Source: Litorivita sp050633545
Lineage (GTDB): Bacteria > Pseudomonadota > Alphaproteobacteria > Rhodobacterales > Rhodobacteraceae
Length of the DNA: 64,000 nucleotides
Direction of reading: 5' to 3'
Assembly (NCBI GenBank): GCA_050633545.1
Contig: JBOEGS010000006.1
Coordinates: forward strand, 186,001-250,000
Part shown: positions 16,976 to 26,676 of the stretch, piece after piece
How the letters are laid out: each line of letters opens with the position of its first letter
Position numbering within the stretch: the first letter of the stretch is position 1
Made by a program: the position numbers and the translations under genes
Notes under the pieces: model-generated
The model's input: the letters and a program-made list of their open reading frames with translations, nothing else
Told to the model about the DNA's origin: nothing
The model's database searches: none

Positions 16976-18127
16976 ATGCGAACATCAAGGCGCGGCGCGG
17001 TAGATCCCTTCATTGTGATGGATGTCATGGAAGCGGCGCGCAAGGCCGAAGCCGAGGGCCGCCACATCATCCATATGGAAGTGGGCCAACCGGGCACCGC
17101 CGCGCCCGCCGGTGCGCGGGCGGCTTTGGCGCGCGAAATGGAGCGCTCGGCGCTTGGTTACACGGTGGGGCTGGGGCTGCCCGCATTGCGTGCGCGTATC
17201 GCAAAGCTTTATGGAGATTGGTATAATCTCGATCTCGACCCGAACCGCGTGGTGGTGACATCGGGTTCTTCGGCGGGGTTTATCTTGGCTTTTACGGCGC
17301 TGTTTGATGGCGGCGACCGCGTGGGCATCGGCATGCCGGGCTATCCTTCATACCGTCAAATTCTCAAGGCGCTGGATCTGGAGGTTGTGGCCATCGAGGC
17401 GCAGGCGGAAAACCGCTATCAACTGGTGCCGCAGGACTTTGCAAACCGTGATTTGCAAGGTTTGCTGGTGGCCTCGCCGGCGAACCCGTCGGGTACGATG
17501 CTTGGCCGCGAGGCGCTCGGGGCGTTGATGGGGGCGGCGGCAGAGCAGGGCGCAAGCTTTATCTCGGACGAGATCTATCATGGCATCGAATATGAGGCCA
17601 AAGCCGTGAGCGCCTTGGAGATCAGCGATGAGGCCTATGTCATCAATTCCTTTTCCAAGTATTTTTCGATGACCGGATGGCGCGTTGGCTGGATGGTGGT
17701 GCCCGAAAATCATGTGCGCGTCATCGAGCGTCTGGCGCAAAACCTCTTTATCTGTCCGCCCCATGCCAGCCAGATCGCGGCGCTCGGGGCGATGGAGTGT
17801 GATGATGAATTGCAATTGAATCTAGAGACTTACAAGGCGAACCGCATGTTGATGCAAGAGGGGTTGCGGGCGGCGGGATTTGACCGTTTCGCGCCGCCAG
17901 ACGGGGCGTTTTACGTCTATGCCGAGGTCGGGCATCTGACCCGCGACAGCCGCGCCTTTGCCGCAGAGATATTGCGCGAAGCGGGGGTGGCGGTGACGCC
18001 GGGTTTGGATTTTGACCCGCGCCGCGGCGGCGGCACCTTGCGGTTTTCCTATGCGCGCAGCACCGAGGATATCCGCGAAGGTTTGGCGCGGCTCAAGGCC
18101 TTTATGGCCGCGCGCGGCCATGTTTAG
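16976..18127 (+). CDS. Class I/II PLP-dependent aminotransferase
   Basis: A 383-residue fold-type I aminotransferase. It has the N-terminal HMEVGQPGTAAP segment, ALGYTVGLGLPALR, SGSSAGFILAF, the substrate loop SPANPSGTM, SDEIYHGIEY with the Asp that contacts PLP, and the Schiff-base lysine in NSFSKYFSMTGWRVGW. The final LRFSYARS contains the carboxylate-binding Arg. It starts at ATG shortly after AGGAAG and is divergent from the M48 operon. The substrate is not evident; aspartate or aromatic amino acids are common for this subgroup. Confidence 0.88.
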   Translation: MRTSRRGAVDPFIVMDVMEAARKAEAEGRHIIHMEVGQPGTAAPAGARAALAREMERSALGYTVGLGLPALRARIAKLYGDWYNLDLDPNRVVVTSGSSAGFILAFTALFDGGDRVGIGMPGYPSYRQILKALDLEVVAIEAQAENRYQLVPQDFANRDLQGLLVASPANPSGTMLGREALGALMGAAAEQGASFISDEIYHGIEYEAKAVSALEISDEAYVINSFSKYFSMTGWRVGWMVVPENHVRVIERLAQNLFICPPHASQIAALGAMECDDELQLNLETYKANRMLMQEGLRAAGFDRFAPPDGAFYVYAEVGHLTRDSRAFAAEILREAGVAVTPGLDFDPRRGGGTLRFSYARSTEDIREGLARLKAFMAARGHV

Positions 18128-18223
18128 GCGCAGTTGCACCGGCTTGGGTTTGGAGCGGGTTTGTTGTATTGTATAGCGCATAGAACAAGCCCGAACGGGT
18201 AAAAGAGCAGGAAAACCAAGGCA

Positions 18224-19498
18224 ATGTATCCCATTCCTAATCTGCGAAGCTGGGCGGTGATCACCCTTGCGGTTGTGGTGCTTGCGCTTGATCCGGCGCG
18301 CGGCGCAGCGCAGCAAGACCCAAGCCCGCAGTCGCCGCCCGCCTTTAGCGCCTTGGCCCGCGCCGAGCCGGGGGGCAGCCAGATACGCGACACTTGGGGC
18401 GGTTTGGAAATAGCGCTGCGGCTCAGCCAAGGTGTGCCCTACCGATTGTTTTCGCTCGATAATCCGCCGCGTCTGGTGATGGATTTCCGCGAGGTGGATT
18501 GGTCGGCGCTGCGCAGTGATACGCTGCTGAACGCAGATCGCGCCCTCGCGGTGCGGATGGGCGGCTTTCGTCCGGGGTGGTCGCGGATGGTGGTCGAACT
18601 GGCCGCGCCCATGGGCCTCGACAGCGCCGCGATGCGGATCGACCCCCAAAGCGGAAAAGCCGATCTGACGCTCGACCTGTCGCCGCGCTCGCAAGAGGCG
18701 TTTGCCGCCTTTGCGGGCCTACCAGAGGACCCCCGATGGGATCTGCCCGAGCCGCAGCCCTTGCCGCGCAAACCGGCGTTGCGGCAGGCGGATGATCCTT
18801 TGGCGGTGGTGATTGACGCGGGTCACGGCGGCATTGACCCTGGTGCGCAAAGCGGCGGCGCGGAGGAAAAACACCTGACGCTGCGGATCGCTAAGGAACT
18901 TGAAGAAGCGCTTATAAGGCGCGGAAATTACATTGTTTATTTGACGCGAGATGCGGATTTTTTCGTCTCTTTGGAGCGCCGCGTTGCGATTGCACACCGC
19001 GTGGGCGCCGATGTGTTCATCTCGCTTCATGCCGATGCCTTGGCCGAAGGATTGGCCCATGGCGCAAGCGTGCATACCCTGTCGGATCGGGCCTCCGACG
19101 AGGCCTCGGCGCTATTGGCCGAACGGCATGACCGCGCCGATATGTTGTCGGGCGTGGATTTGACCGGCAAGGACGACGAGATCGCAGGCGTGCTGTTTGA
19201 TCTGGCGCGGCTCGATACGGCGCCGCGTTCGGAAACATTGGCCAAATCCATTCTTGCCGCGCTGCGCCGTGCGGGCGGGCCGGTCAACAAACGCGCGCTC
19301 AGGCATGCGAATTTTTCGGTCCTCAAGGCGGCGGATATTCCTTCGGTGCTGATCGAGATGGGCTATATGTCCAGCCCGCGTGATCTGGCCAATCTGCAAA
19401 ATCCGCAATGGCGGCGCAAGATGGTCGATGCCATTGCCGAAGCGCTCGAGGTCTGGCGCAATGAGGATGCGGCCACGGCAGGGCTACGGCGGCAATAG
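18224..19498 (+). CDS. N-acetylmuramoyl-L-alanine amidase
   Basis: A 424-residue AmiC-type cell-wall hydrolase. After an N-terminal hydrophobic export segment comes an AMIN domain (~50-150; GLEIALRLSQGVPYRLFSLD, RLVMDFREVDW), which targets the septum, then the Amidase_3 domain (~200-415). The zinc ligands are visible: His in VIDAGHGGIDPG, Glu in AEEKHLTLRIA and His in ISLHADA. The catalytic Glu is in SVLIEMGYMS. It cuts the amide bond between MurNAc and the stem peptide during daughter-cell separation. The gene is followed by PBP1A in the same direction about 115 bp later, a common pair in alphaproteobacteria. Confidence 0.93.
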   Translation: MYPIPNLRSWAVITLAVVVLALDPARGAAQQDPSPQSPPAFSALARAEPGGSQIRDTWGGLEIALRLSQGVPYRLFSLDNPPRLVMDFREVDWSALRSDTLLNADRALAVRMGGFRPGWSRMVVELAAPMGLDSAAMRIDPQSGKADLTLDLSPRSQEAFAAFAGLPEDPRWDLPEPQPLPRKPALRQADDPLAVVIDAGHGGIDPGAQSGGAEEKHLTLRIAKELEEALIRRGNYIVYLTRDADFFVSLERRVAIAHRVGADVFISLHADALAEGLAHGASVHTLSDRASDEASALLAERHDRADMLSGVDLTGKDDEIAGVLFDLARLDTAPRSETLAKSILAALRRAGGPVNKRALRHANFSVLKAADIPSVLIEMGYMSSPRDLANLQNPQWRRKMVDAIAEALEVWRNEDAATAGLRRQ

Positions 19499-19613
19499 GG
19501 GCGGTGCGCGCGGCGGCGGAGCCTTGCCGCAGGCCAAGCCGTGACAAGGATGTGTTTTGACCCCGCGCGCGCGCATGCGTATATGGGGTGCAAATTGGTG
19601 CGGGGACCGAGCT

Positions 19614-22169
19614 TTGATCAGATTCATCTTTTCCATTTTCGGGGCGTTGTTCAGCCTCGTGACGCTCGGTCTGATGATGATCGCGCTGACCATTGGCGCG
19701 GTGTTCTGGATTTACGGGCGCGACCTGCCCAGCCACGAGTTTCTCAAGCAATATCAACCCGCCACCATCAGCCGGATTTATTCGGGCGAGGGGCAGATTA
19801 TCGATGAATTTGCCAAGGAACGCCGCCTGTTCGCGCCCTCGGATGAAATTCCCGATCTGGTCAAATATGCCTTTATTTCTGCCGAAGATAAGAACTTTTA
19901 CGTTCACAAAGGCTATGACGCGCGCGGGATGATTTCGGCGGCGGTGGATGCGGTCAAATCGCGCGGGCGCGATGTGCGCGGGGCCTCGACGATCACGCAG
20001 CAGGTGATGAAAAACTTTTTGCTCTCGGGCGACCGTCAGGCCGAGCGCAAGATCAAGGAAATCATTCTTGCCACACGGTTGGAAAAGAGCCTGAGCAAGG
20101 AAAAAATTCTCGAGCTTTATCTCAACGAGATTTATCTGGGGCAAAACTCCTATGGCGTGGCGGCGGCGGCGCAGACCTATTTCAACAAGCCTTTGGCCGA
20201 TCTGGCCCCGCATGAAGCGGCGTTTCTGGCCTCGCTGCCCAAAGCCCCGTCCGATTACCATCCGGTGCGCAAGAAGGACCGCGTGACCAAGCGGCGCAAC
20301 TATGTTTTGCGCGAGATGTCCGAGAACGGATATATCAGCGAAGCGACCTATCTGGACGAACGCGAATTGCCGCTTAAATCCGTGCAGAACGGCGATTTTG
20401 AACCTTTCCGCGATCAACTGCCGCCGCGTGATTATTTTACCGATGAAATCCGCCGTCAATTGAGTAAGGATTTCGGCGAGGAGGAGTTTTTCTCTGGCGG
20501 GATGACGGTGCGGGCGACGATTGATCCCGATATGCAGACCGAAGCCGCCGTGGCGCTGCGCGGCCAGCTTGAAGCCTATGATCGCGGTTTGGGCATCTGG
20601 CGTCCGACGCGCAAAAACCTGCCCGAAGAGGTTTTGGGCAACGAGACCCAGTGGCGCGAGGCTTTGGCCAAGCTGACCTTGCCGCGCGACATCACGCTGG
20701 AGGCGCAATGGTATCCGGCGGTGGTTCTGGAGATTGGCAAGAGTGATGCGCGGATCGGGATCGAGGGGGTCGAGACCGTCGAGGGGGGGCATTGGATCCC
20801 CGCCAAGGACGTGCAATGGGCGCGCCGCTTGAACAGCGACGGCAAGCTTGGCCCCAAGGCCAATGTCGCGGGGGATCTTGTGAAAAAGGGCGAGGTTGTC
20901 TTGGTGCGCCGCATGGTCGCCGACAGCGACGGCAGCTTTATCCGCTGGACCCTGCGCCAAGTGCCGCAGGTGCAAGGCGGGTTTATGGCGATGGACGTCA
21001 ACACCGGCCGCGTGATCGCCATGCAGGGGGGCTTTAGCTACCAGCATTCGGTGTTCAACCGCGCCACTCAGGCCCGCCGTCAACCCGGTTCGAGCTTCAA
21101 GCCCTTTGTCTATGCCTCGGCGCTCGACAGCGGCTATACCCCCGCCACAATCGTGATCGACGCCCCGATCGAGATCAACACGCCGCAGGGGCTTTGGCGT
21201 CCGCGCAACTCGTCGAATAAATTCTACGGGCCGACGCCGCTGCGCACGGGGATCGAGCAATCGCGGAACCTGATGACAATCCGTCTGGCCGAAGAGGTCG
21301 GCATGGATATTGTCGCCGATTATGCCGAGCGTTTCGGCGTTTACGACAATATGGGGCGGTTTTTGGCCAACTCATTGGGGTCCGAAGAGACCACTTTGTT
21401 CCGCATGGTCGCGGCCTATGCGATGTTCGCCAATGGCGGCGAGCGGGTCGAGCCGACGCTCGTCGACCGCGTGCAGGACCGTTTTGGCAAGACGCTATAC
21501 CGCCACGACAAACGCTCTTGCGTGGATTGCGAGGCGCAATTGCTGCCTGCGGGTCTGGGGCCGCGCATCGTCTCCAACCGCGAGCGGGTGATGGATGCGA
21601 TCACCGCCTATCAGCTTACCTCGATGATGAAAGGCGTGGTCGAGCGCGGCACAGCGGCGCGCACTGTCGGCCTGTCGGTGCCGGTGGCGGGTAAAACCGG
21701 CACAACCAACGAGGCCAAAGACGTGTGGTTCGTCGGCTTTACCTCCAATATCGTCGCCGGTTGTTTTATCGGCTATGACAATCCGCGGGCCATGGGGCGC
21801 GGGGCGACGGGCGGCGGCATGTGCGGTCCGGTGTTCCAACAGTTCATGAAAAAAGCCACGGCGAAATATGGCGGCGGCGAATTTGCCGTGCCCCCGGGCG
21901 GGCATTTCATCAAGATCGACCGTTTCACAGGTGCGCGCCTGTCCGATGACGCCGCGGGGGATCACGTGGTGGCCGAATATTTCCGTGACGGCGAAGAGCC
22001 GATTTTCGGCATTACCTTCGATGGCGGCTTTGCCATGGGCGAGGGCCTTCCGTTGATCGGGCGCGACGGGGATGAGGGGGCCAAACAGGTCACCACCTCG
22101 ACCGGCAAGAAAGCCACCGTTGGCCCCAAGGCCAGTTTCGGATCGCTCAGCGCGGGCGGGCTTTACTAA
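19614..22169 (+). CDS. mrcA: Penicillin-binding protein 1A
   Basis: An 851-residue bifunctional peptidoglycan synthase. A TTG at 19614 after GGGGACCGAG was chosen because it places the membrane anchor (FIFSIFGALFSLVTLGLMM) at the very N-terminus; in-frame starts upstream (ATG 19575, TTG 19557) would add a cysteine-containing stretch with no ribosome site. The GT51 domain has the catalytic Glu in SAEDKNFYVHKG and STITQQVMKN. The transpeptidase has SSFK at 493-496 (active Ser), an SRN-like motif (QSRNLM) and KTGTT near 694. An OB-like insert lies between the domains. It polymerises and cross-links glycan strands. Confidence 0.94.
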   Translation: MIRFIFSIFGALFSLVTLGLMMIALTIGAVFWIYGRDLPSHEFLKQYQPATISRIYSGEGQIIDEFAKERRLFAPSDEIPDLVKYAFISAEDKNFYVHKGYDARGMISAAVDAVKSRGRDVRGASTITQQVMKNFLLSGDRQAERKIKEIILATRLEKSLSKEKILELYLNEIYLGQNSYGVAAAAQTYFNKPLADLAPHEAAFLASLPKAPSDYHPVRKKDRVTKRRNYVLREMSENGYISEATYLDERELPLKSVQNGDFEPFRDQLPPRDYFTDEIRRQLSKDFGEEEFFSGGMTVRATIDPDMQTEAAVALRGQLEAYDRGLGIWRPTRKNLPEEVLGNETQWREALAKLTLPRDITLEAQWYPAVVLEIGKSDARIGIEGVETVEGGHWIPAKDVQWARRLNSDGKLGPKANVAGDLVKKGEVVLVRRMVADSDGSFIRWTLRQVPQVQGGFMAMDVNTGRVIAMQGGFSYQHSVFNRATQARRQPGSSFKPFVYASALDSGYTPATIVIDAPIEINTPQGLWRPRNSSNKFYGPTPLRTGIEQSRNLMTIRLAEEVGMDIVADYAERFGVYDNMGRFLANSLGSEETTLFRMVAAYAMFANGGERVEPTLVDRVQDRFGKTLYRHDKRSCVDCEAQLLPAGLGPRIVSNRERVMDAITAYQLTSMMKGVVERGTAARTVGLSVPVAGKTGTTNEAKDVWFVGFTSNIVAGCFIGYDNPRAMGRGATGGGMCGPVFQQFMKKATAKYGGGEFAVPPGGHFIKIDRFTGARLSDDAAGDHVVAEYFRDGEEPIFGITFDGGFAMGEGLPLIGRDGDEGAKQVTTSTGKKATVGPKASFGSLSAGGLY

Positions 22170-22277
22170 GGCTTGCGCGCACCGATCGGGCACAGGCGGG
22201 CGGGGGCAAGCGGCGCGGCGATCTCGCGCATTATCGCCCCCGCGCAGCGCTTGCGGGTCCGCGCGAGGGCCACTATA

Positions 22278-22318
22278 GGTAAAACCCCGCGCGGCTTGAT
22301 GTTTTGCGCGGGTTTACC
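22278..22318 (+). other. Hairpin in the prfB leader
   Basis: GGTAAAACCCCGCGC (22278-22292) can pair with GCGCGGGTTTACC (22306-22318), with two small bulges, enclosing a 13-nt loop. It ends 13 bp before the prfB ATG, next to the TTGAGGG ribosome site, and has no T-run, so it could influence prfB translation or mark the end of the mrcA transcript. Function is inferred only from position. Confidence 0.4.
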
Positions 22319-22331
22319 TTGAGGGACCAAC

Positions 22332-23456
22332 ATGCGCGCAGAGCTTCAAAATACCGTGGCCGAGATCGAAAAATCGCTTGATCTGCTCTATCAACGGATG
22401 GACGGGGAAACCGCGCCGCACCGGCTTGAAGAGTTCAATGCGCGCGTCGAGGACCCGACCCTTTGGGACAATCCCGAGGCCGCGCAAAAGCTGATGCGCG
22501 AGCGGCAGATGTTGGTCGATGCAATCGACACCCATGCCAAGATCAAACAAGACCTTGCCGACAATATCGAGATGATCGAATTGGGCGAGATGGAAGACGA
22601 CCAAGAAGTCGTGACCGACGCCGAAGAGGCGCTCAAGGCCTTGGCCGTTGTCGCCGCCGAAAAGGAGCTTGAGGCGCTTTTGGATGGCGAGGCCGATGCC
22701 AATGACACTTTCCTCGAGATCAACGCGGGTGCGGGCGGCACCGAAAGCTGTGACTGGGCGTCGATGTTGGCGCGGATGTATGTGCGTTGGGCGGAAAAGA
22801 AGGGCTATAAGGTCGAATTGCAATCGGAAAGCCAAGGCGACGAGGCGGGGATCAAATCTGCGGCCTATAAGATTTCGGGCCATAACGCCTATGGCTGGCT
22901 CAAATCCGAAAGCGGCGTGCACCGTTTGGTGCGTATTTCGCCCTATGACAGCGCCGCCAAACGCCACACCTCGTTTTCTTCGGTCTGGGTCTATCCGGTG
23001 GTGGATGACAATATCGAGATCGAGGTCAATCCCGCCGATATCCGCATCGATACCTATCGCTCCTCGGGCGCGGGCGGACAGCACGTCAACACCACGGATT
23101 CGGCGGTGCGCATCACCCACCATCCGACAGGCATTGTCGTGACCTCTTCGGAAAAGTCGCAGCACCAGAACCGCGATATCGCGATGAAGGCGCTCAAATC
23201 GCGGCTCTACCAAATGGAGCTGGACCGGCGCAATGCGGCGATCAACGAGGCGCATGAAAACAAAGGCGATGCGGGTTGGGGCAACCAGATCCGCTCTTAT
23301 GTCTTGCAGCCCTACCAGATGGTCAAAGACCTGCGCACCAGCCATGAGACCTCGGACACCAAAGGCGTGCTCGACGGCGATCTCGATGCCTTTATGGCCG
23401 CAACTTTGGCGATGGATGTGTCGGGCAAAAGCCGCGCCGAGGCGCAGGGCGATTGA
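22332..23456 (+). CDS. prfB: Peptide chain release factor 2
   Basis: A 374-residue class I release factor. The GGQ motif that triggers peptidyl-tRNA hydrolysis is at 248-250 (SSGAGGQHVNTTDSAVR). The stop-codon recognition site corresponding to the SPF of Escherichia coli RF2 reads SPY here (VRISPYDSAAKRHTSF), which together with the family sequence marks it as RF2 (UGA/UAA). The reading frame is continuous from ATG, so the autoregulatory +1 frameshift near codon 25 found in many bacteria is absent. It follows mrcA after a hairpin and overlaps the next gene by one base. Confidence 0.96.
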   Translation: MRAELQNTVAEIEKSLDLLYQRMDGETAPHRLEEFNARVEDPTLWDNPEAAQKLMRERQMLVDAIDTHAKIKQDLADNIEMIELGEMEDDQEVVTDAEEALKALAVVAAEKELEALLDGEADANDTFLEINAGAGGTESCDWASMLARMYVRWAEKKGYKVELQSESQGDEAGIKSAAYKISGHNAYGWLKSESGVHRLVRISPYDSAAKRHTSFSSVWVYPVVDDNIEIEVNPADIRIDTYRSSGAGGQHVNTTDSAVRITHHPTGIVVTSSEKSQHQNRDIAMKALKSRLYQMELDRRNAAINEAHENKGDAGWGNQIRSYVLQPYQMVKDLRTSHETSDTKGVLDGDLDAFMAATLAMDVSGKSRAEAQGD

Positions 23457-24232
23457 TGATGCGCGCAGCGCTTGTCGCATTTTTGCTTTGGGCCGCGCCG
23501 GCCCTTGCTGGCGAGGCGGAGCTGTTGGAGGGGCTGGGCGCGCAGGGCTGCGTCATCGGCGCCGACGCCGCGCCTGAATTGCGCGCGCTCGCCGATCAGG
23601 CGCTTGGCCAAGGCACGGCGCGCCAGCAAGGCGATTGGGTGCTGCTGCCCGAGGAGATCTGCACCATCCGTCTGCCGCAGATCGAAACATCATTGTCTTT
23701 TGATGATCCCGAGCTGCGCAAGGTGATCTCTGATCTGGATCCGGCCTCACAAGAGGCGCCAGGGTGTTTCCTGGACACCTCTGATTTGGGGTTTAACCTG
23801 TCGCTGAGCCGCGGATGGGCGCCGCAGCAGGCCTTTGACGAGATGAACCGCTTTATCGCCGCCATGTTGATCGCGGGCGAGATGACGTTTTATTCGGATG
23901 ATCTGCTGCGCACCCCGATGGGATTTCAACGCATCAGCGGGCCTTGCGCAGATGTGGCGGACATTGACGCGATGCGCCGCAATAGCGCGCAGATGGTGCA
24001 ACATTTCGGCGCTTATATCCGCTGGCAGGGCGAGACCCTGACCTGCGGCGGCGGGGCGACGGCAGATTTCGGCGCGGCCGCGGCGAAGATGTCCGAGCTG
24101 AGCGGCGGGCAGACCGGCAATGTCTGGATGCCCTTGGAATATCTGTTCATCGGGCTTGCCGCCGGTTGGCTAGAGGGGGCAGGGCCACGCGCACGGGGCT
24201 TGCCCCGCCCGCCGCTTTGTCATTACCAATAG
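23456..24232 (+). CDS. Exported protein of unknown function
   Basis: A 258-residue protein with a clear signal peptide (MMRAALVAFLLWAAPALA, cleavage before GEAE). The mature part has five cysteines in CVIG, EEICTI, PGCFLD, GPCADV and TCGGG, enough for periplasmic disulfides. No catalytic motif was recognised. Its start overlaps the prfB stop (TGATG), so it is probably translated by coupling. Conserved linkage to prfB suggests a housekeeping envelope role, but this is inference. Confidence 0.7.
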   Translation: MMRAALVAFLLWAAPALAGEAELLEGLGAQGCVIGADAAPELRALADQALGQGTARQQGDWVLLPEEICTIRLPQIETSLSFDDPELRKVISDLDPASQEAPGCFLDTSDLGFNLSLSRGWAPQQAFDEMNRFIAAMLIAGEMTFYSDDLLRTPMGFQRISGPCADVADIDAMRRNSAQMVQHFGAYIRWQGETLTCGGGATADFGAAAAKMSELSGGQTGNVWMPLEYLFIGLAAGWLEGAGPRARGLPRPPLCHYQ

Positions 24233-24271
24233 ACAGCCCCTCCAAGCGGGCGATGCCTGTGGAGGAGCATG

Positions 24272-25708
24272 ATGGATATTCTGGAGCTTGAAGGCGCGGT
24301 TTTGGCGTCGATGCTGGCGCGGCGAGACCTGTCGGCGGCCGAGGTGATGGAGGCTTGCCTCGACCGCATCGAGGCGGTGAACGGGGCGGTCAATGCGGTG
24401 GTGGCCTTGCAAGATCGCGAGGCCTTGATGGATGCGGCGCGCGGCGCCGACAATCGCGCCCCCACAGGCCCGCTGCACGGTGTGCCGATTGCGGTCAAGG
24501 ATCTGGCCAATGTTGCGGGCATTCCCACGACCATGGGCTCGCCCTTGCTGCGCAATTTTGTCCCCAAATCCGACACGCTCGCCATCGGGCGGATGCGCGA
24601 TGCGGGGGCGATTTTCATCGGCAAAACCAATTCCCCCGAGTTCGGCCTTGGCTCGCATACGGTCAATCCGGTCTATGGCGCGACCCACAATCCCTATGCC
24701 CACGGCAAATCGGCGGGGGGCAGTTCGGGCGGGGCGGCGGCGGCTTTGGCGGCGCGGATGCAATGGCTGTGCGACGGCTCCGATATGATGGGCAGCCTGC
24801 GCAATCCGGCGGGGTGGAACAATGTTTACGGGTTTCGCCCGACCTATGGCCGCATTCCCGGCGAGCCGTTGGGCGATCAATATATGCATCCGCTGGCCAC
24901 TTACGGCCCGATGGCGCGCACGGTGCGCGATCTGGCGCTTTTGCTTGATGTGATGTCGGGCCCCGATCCGCGCGTGCCGTTCAGCGCCCCGCGCGAGGCG
25001 GTCTTGCCGCATCTGGAGGCCGATGTGACGGGCCGCCGGATCGGATGGCTCGGCGATTGGGGTGGGGCCATGGCGATGGAGGAAGGCGTCATCGAGACCT
25101 GCGAGGCGGGGCTGGCGGGGTTCACGCAGGCCGGATGCACCGTCGAGGCGGCCCCGCCGCCCTTTGATGCGGAGCAAATCTGGCGTGCATGGATCGATCT
25201 GCGCGCCTATGCCAATGCCGCCCGCATCGCGCCCTTCTACAACGATCCGGACAAACGCAAACTGCTGCGCGACGATGTGATTTGGGAGGTGGAGCGCGGC
25301 ATGGCGCTGAGCGGCGCGCAGGTGCAGGCCGCGTCAAATATCCGCTCGGCATGGTTCGCCGCCGCGGCCAAGATGCTGCAAACCTATGACGCGGTGGTTT
25401 TGCCGACGGCGCAGGTCTGGCCCTTTGACGTGGAGATCATGCACCCCAAACAGATCGCGGGCCGTGCGATGCAGACCTATCATCATTGGATGGAAGCAAC
25501 AGTGCCTGCTTCGCTTTTGGGGCTTCCGGCGATGGGGATGCCTTGCGGGTTCGGGGCGGCGGGGTTGCCGATGGGGCTGCAACTGATCGGGCCTTGGATG
25601 GGGGATCTGGGGGTTTTGCAAATCGGCCATGCCTATCATCAGGTCACCGAATATCCGCAGCGTTTCGCGCCCGCGCTCTCGCGCGCATCAAAGGCGCATT
25701 CAAGATAA
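24272..25708 (+). CDS. Amidase signature family hydrolase
   Basis: A 478-residue amidase signature enzyme. The Ser-cisSer-Lys triad regions are present: Lys in PIAVKDLANVAG, the glycine/serine-rich SAGGSSGGAAAALAARM, and the nucleophile region SDMMGSLRNPAGW, which departs from the usual SDTGGSIR. The second of two adjacent ATG codons was chosen because it lies 6 bp from GGAGG. There is no signal peptide, so it should be cytosolic. It hydrolyses an amide, but the substrate cannot be told. It is not GatA: it is shorter in the C-terminal part and has no GatB/C neighbours. Confidence 0.88.
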   Translation: MDILELEGAVLASMLARRDLSAAEVMEACLDRIEAVNGAVNAVVALQDREALMDAARGADNRAPTGPLHGVPIAVKDLANVAGIPTTMGSPLLRNFVPKSDTLAIGRMRDAGAIFIGKTNSPEFGLGSHTVNPVYGATHNPYAHGKSAGGSSGGAAAALAARMQWLCDGSDMMGSLRNPAGWNNVYGFRPTYGRIPGEPLGDQYMHPLATYGPMARTVRDLALLLDVMSGPDPRVPFSAPREAVLPHLEADVTGRRIGWLGDWGGAMAMEEGVIETCEAGLAGFTQAGCTVEAAPPPFDAEQIWRAWIDLRAYANAARIAPFYNDPDKRKLLRDDVIWEVERGMALSGAQVQAASNIRSAWFAAAAKMLQTYDAVVLPTAQVWPFDVEIMHPKQIAGRAMQTYHHWMEATVPASLLGLPAMGMPCGFGAAGLPMGLQLIGPWMGDLGVLQIGHAYHQVTEYPQRFAPALSRASKAHSR

Positions 25709-25843
25709 GTCTTTGACGCCAAGAGCAAATTGCGCCCGCTTGGCCCGCGCGAGGGTTGATTTGCGCCCCAAAACAGGTTCTGCTCTGTGAATGTATCTGC
25801 GGCGCGCGGGGAGGCGCGGCGCAGATCGCACGGGGAGGGCGCA

Positions 25844-26662
25844 ATGCACGATGGAACCCAAAGCGGCTCAGGCCGCAACCATGAGAGGCCGCAACTGGGC
25901 GCGCCGCAAATGCGCGCGGTCAGCTTTGCCATGCTGCGCGAGGCGCTGGCTCTGGCATGGGCCGATATGCGCCGCGCGCCTGTCTTTGGCGTGATTTTTT
26001 CGAGCGCCTATGTCTTGATCGGCTATCTTCTGGCGATGATCACATGGGCGACAGGGCAAAGCTACTGGTTGGTCTTTGCCGCCATCGGGTTTCCCTTGAT
26101 CGGGCCATTTGCGGCGGTGGGCCTTTATGAGGTGTCGCGGCGATTGGAGCGCGACGCGCCCTTGGACATCTACAAGATATTCGGCGTGGTCTTTGGCCAA
26201 AGCAAACGGCAATTGCCGTCGATTTGTGCCGTCATCATCATCGTATTTTTGTTCTGGTTCTTCTTGGCGCATATGATTTTCGCGCTGTTTTTGGGCCTGT
26301 CGACGATGACCAATATCTCGTCAAGCTATGAGGTCTATTTCACCGCCAATGGGTTGACCATGCTCGCCGTTGGCACGGTTGTGGGCGGGGCATTCGCGAT
26401 GCTGCTTTATAGCATCACGGTTTTTGCCCTGCCTTTGCTGCTCGACCGCGAGGTGGATTTTGTCACCGCGATGATCGTCAGCTTCAAGACCGTGACCGAG
26501 AACCTTTTGCCGATGCTGGTGTGGGGCGGGTTCATCGCAGGGGCGACATTCGCCGCCTTGCTGCCGTGGTTTTTGGGGCTGTTCATCACCTTGCCGCTCT
26601 TCGGTCACGCCACATGGCATCTCTACCGTCTGACCGCGGTCGAGGGCAGCACGCGCGACTGA
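25844..26662 (+). CDS. DUF2189-type integral membrane protein
   Basis: A 272-residue inner-membrane protein with about six hydrophobic helices (VFGVIFSSAYVLIGYLLAM, YWLVFAAIGFPLIGPFAAVG, SICAVIIIVFLFWFFLAH and others). The conserved-looking FPLIGPFAAVGLYEVSRRLE stretch is characteristic of the DUF2189 family. The ATG after GGGGAGGG was chosen; the hydrophilic N-terminus lacks a signal peptide. No transport or catalytic motif is recognisable, and the function is unknown. It is a single gene, convergent with the XRE regulator downstream. Confidence 0.8.
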   Translation: MHDGTQSGSGRNHERPQLGAPQMRAVSFAMLREALALAWADMRRAPVFGVIFSSAYVLIGYLLAMITWATGQSYWLVFAAIGFPLIGPFAAVGLYEVSRRLERDAPLDIYKIFGVVFGQSKRQLPSICAVIIIVFLFWFFLAHMIFALFLGLSTMTNISSSYEVYFTANGLTMLAVGTVVGGAFAMLLYSITVFALPLLLDREVDFVTAMIVSFKTVTENLLPMLVWGGFIAGATFAALLPWFLGLFITLPLFGHATWHLYRLTAVEGSTRD

Positions 26663-26676
26663 GCGGCGCGGGGACG

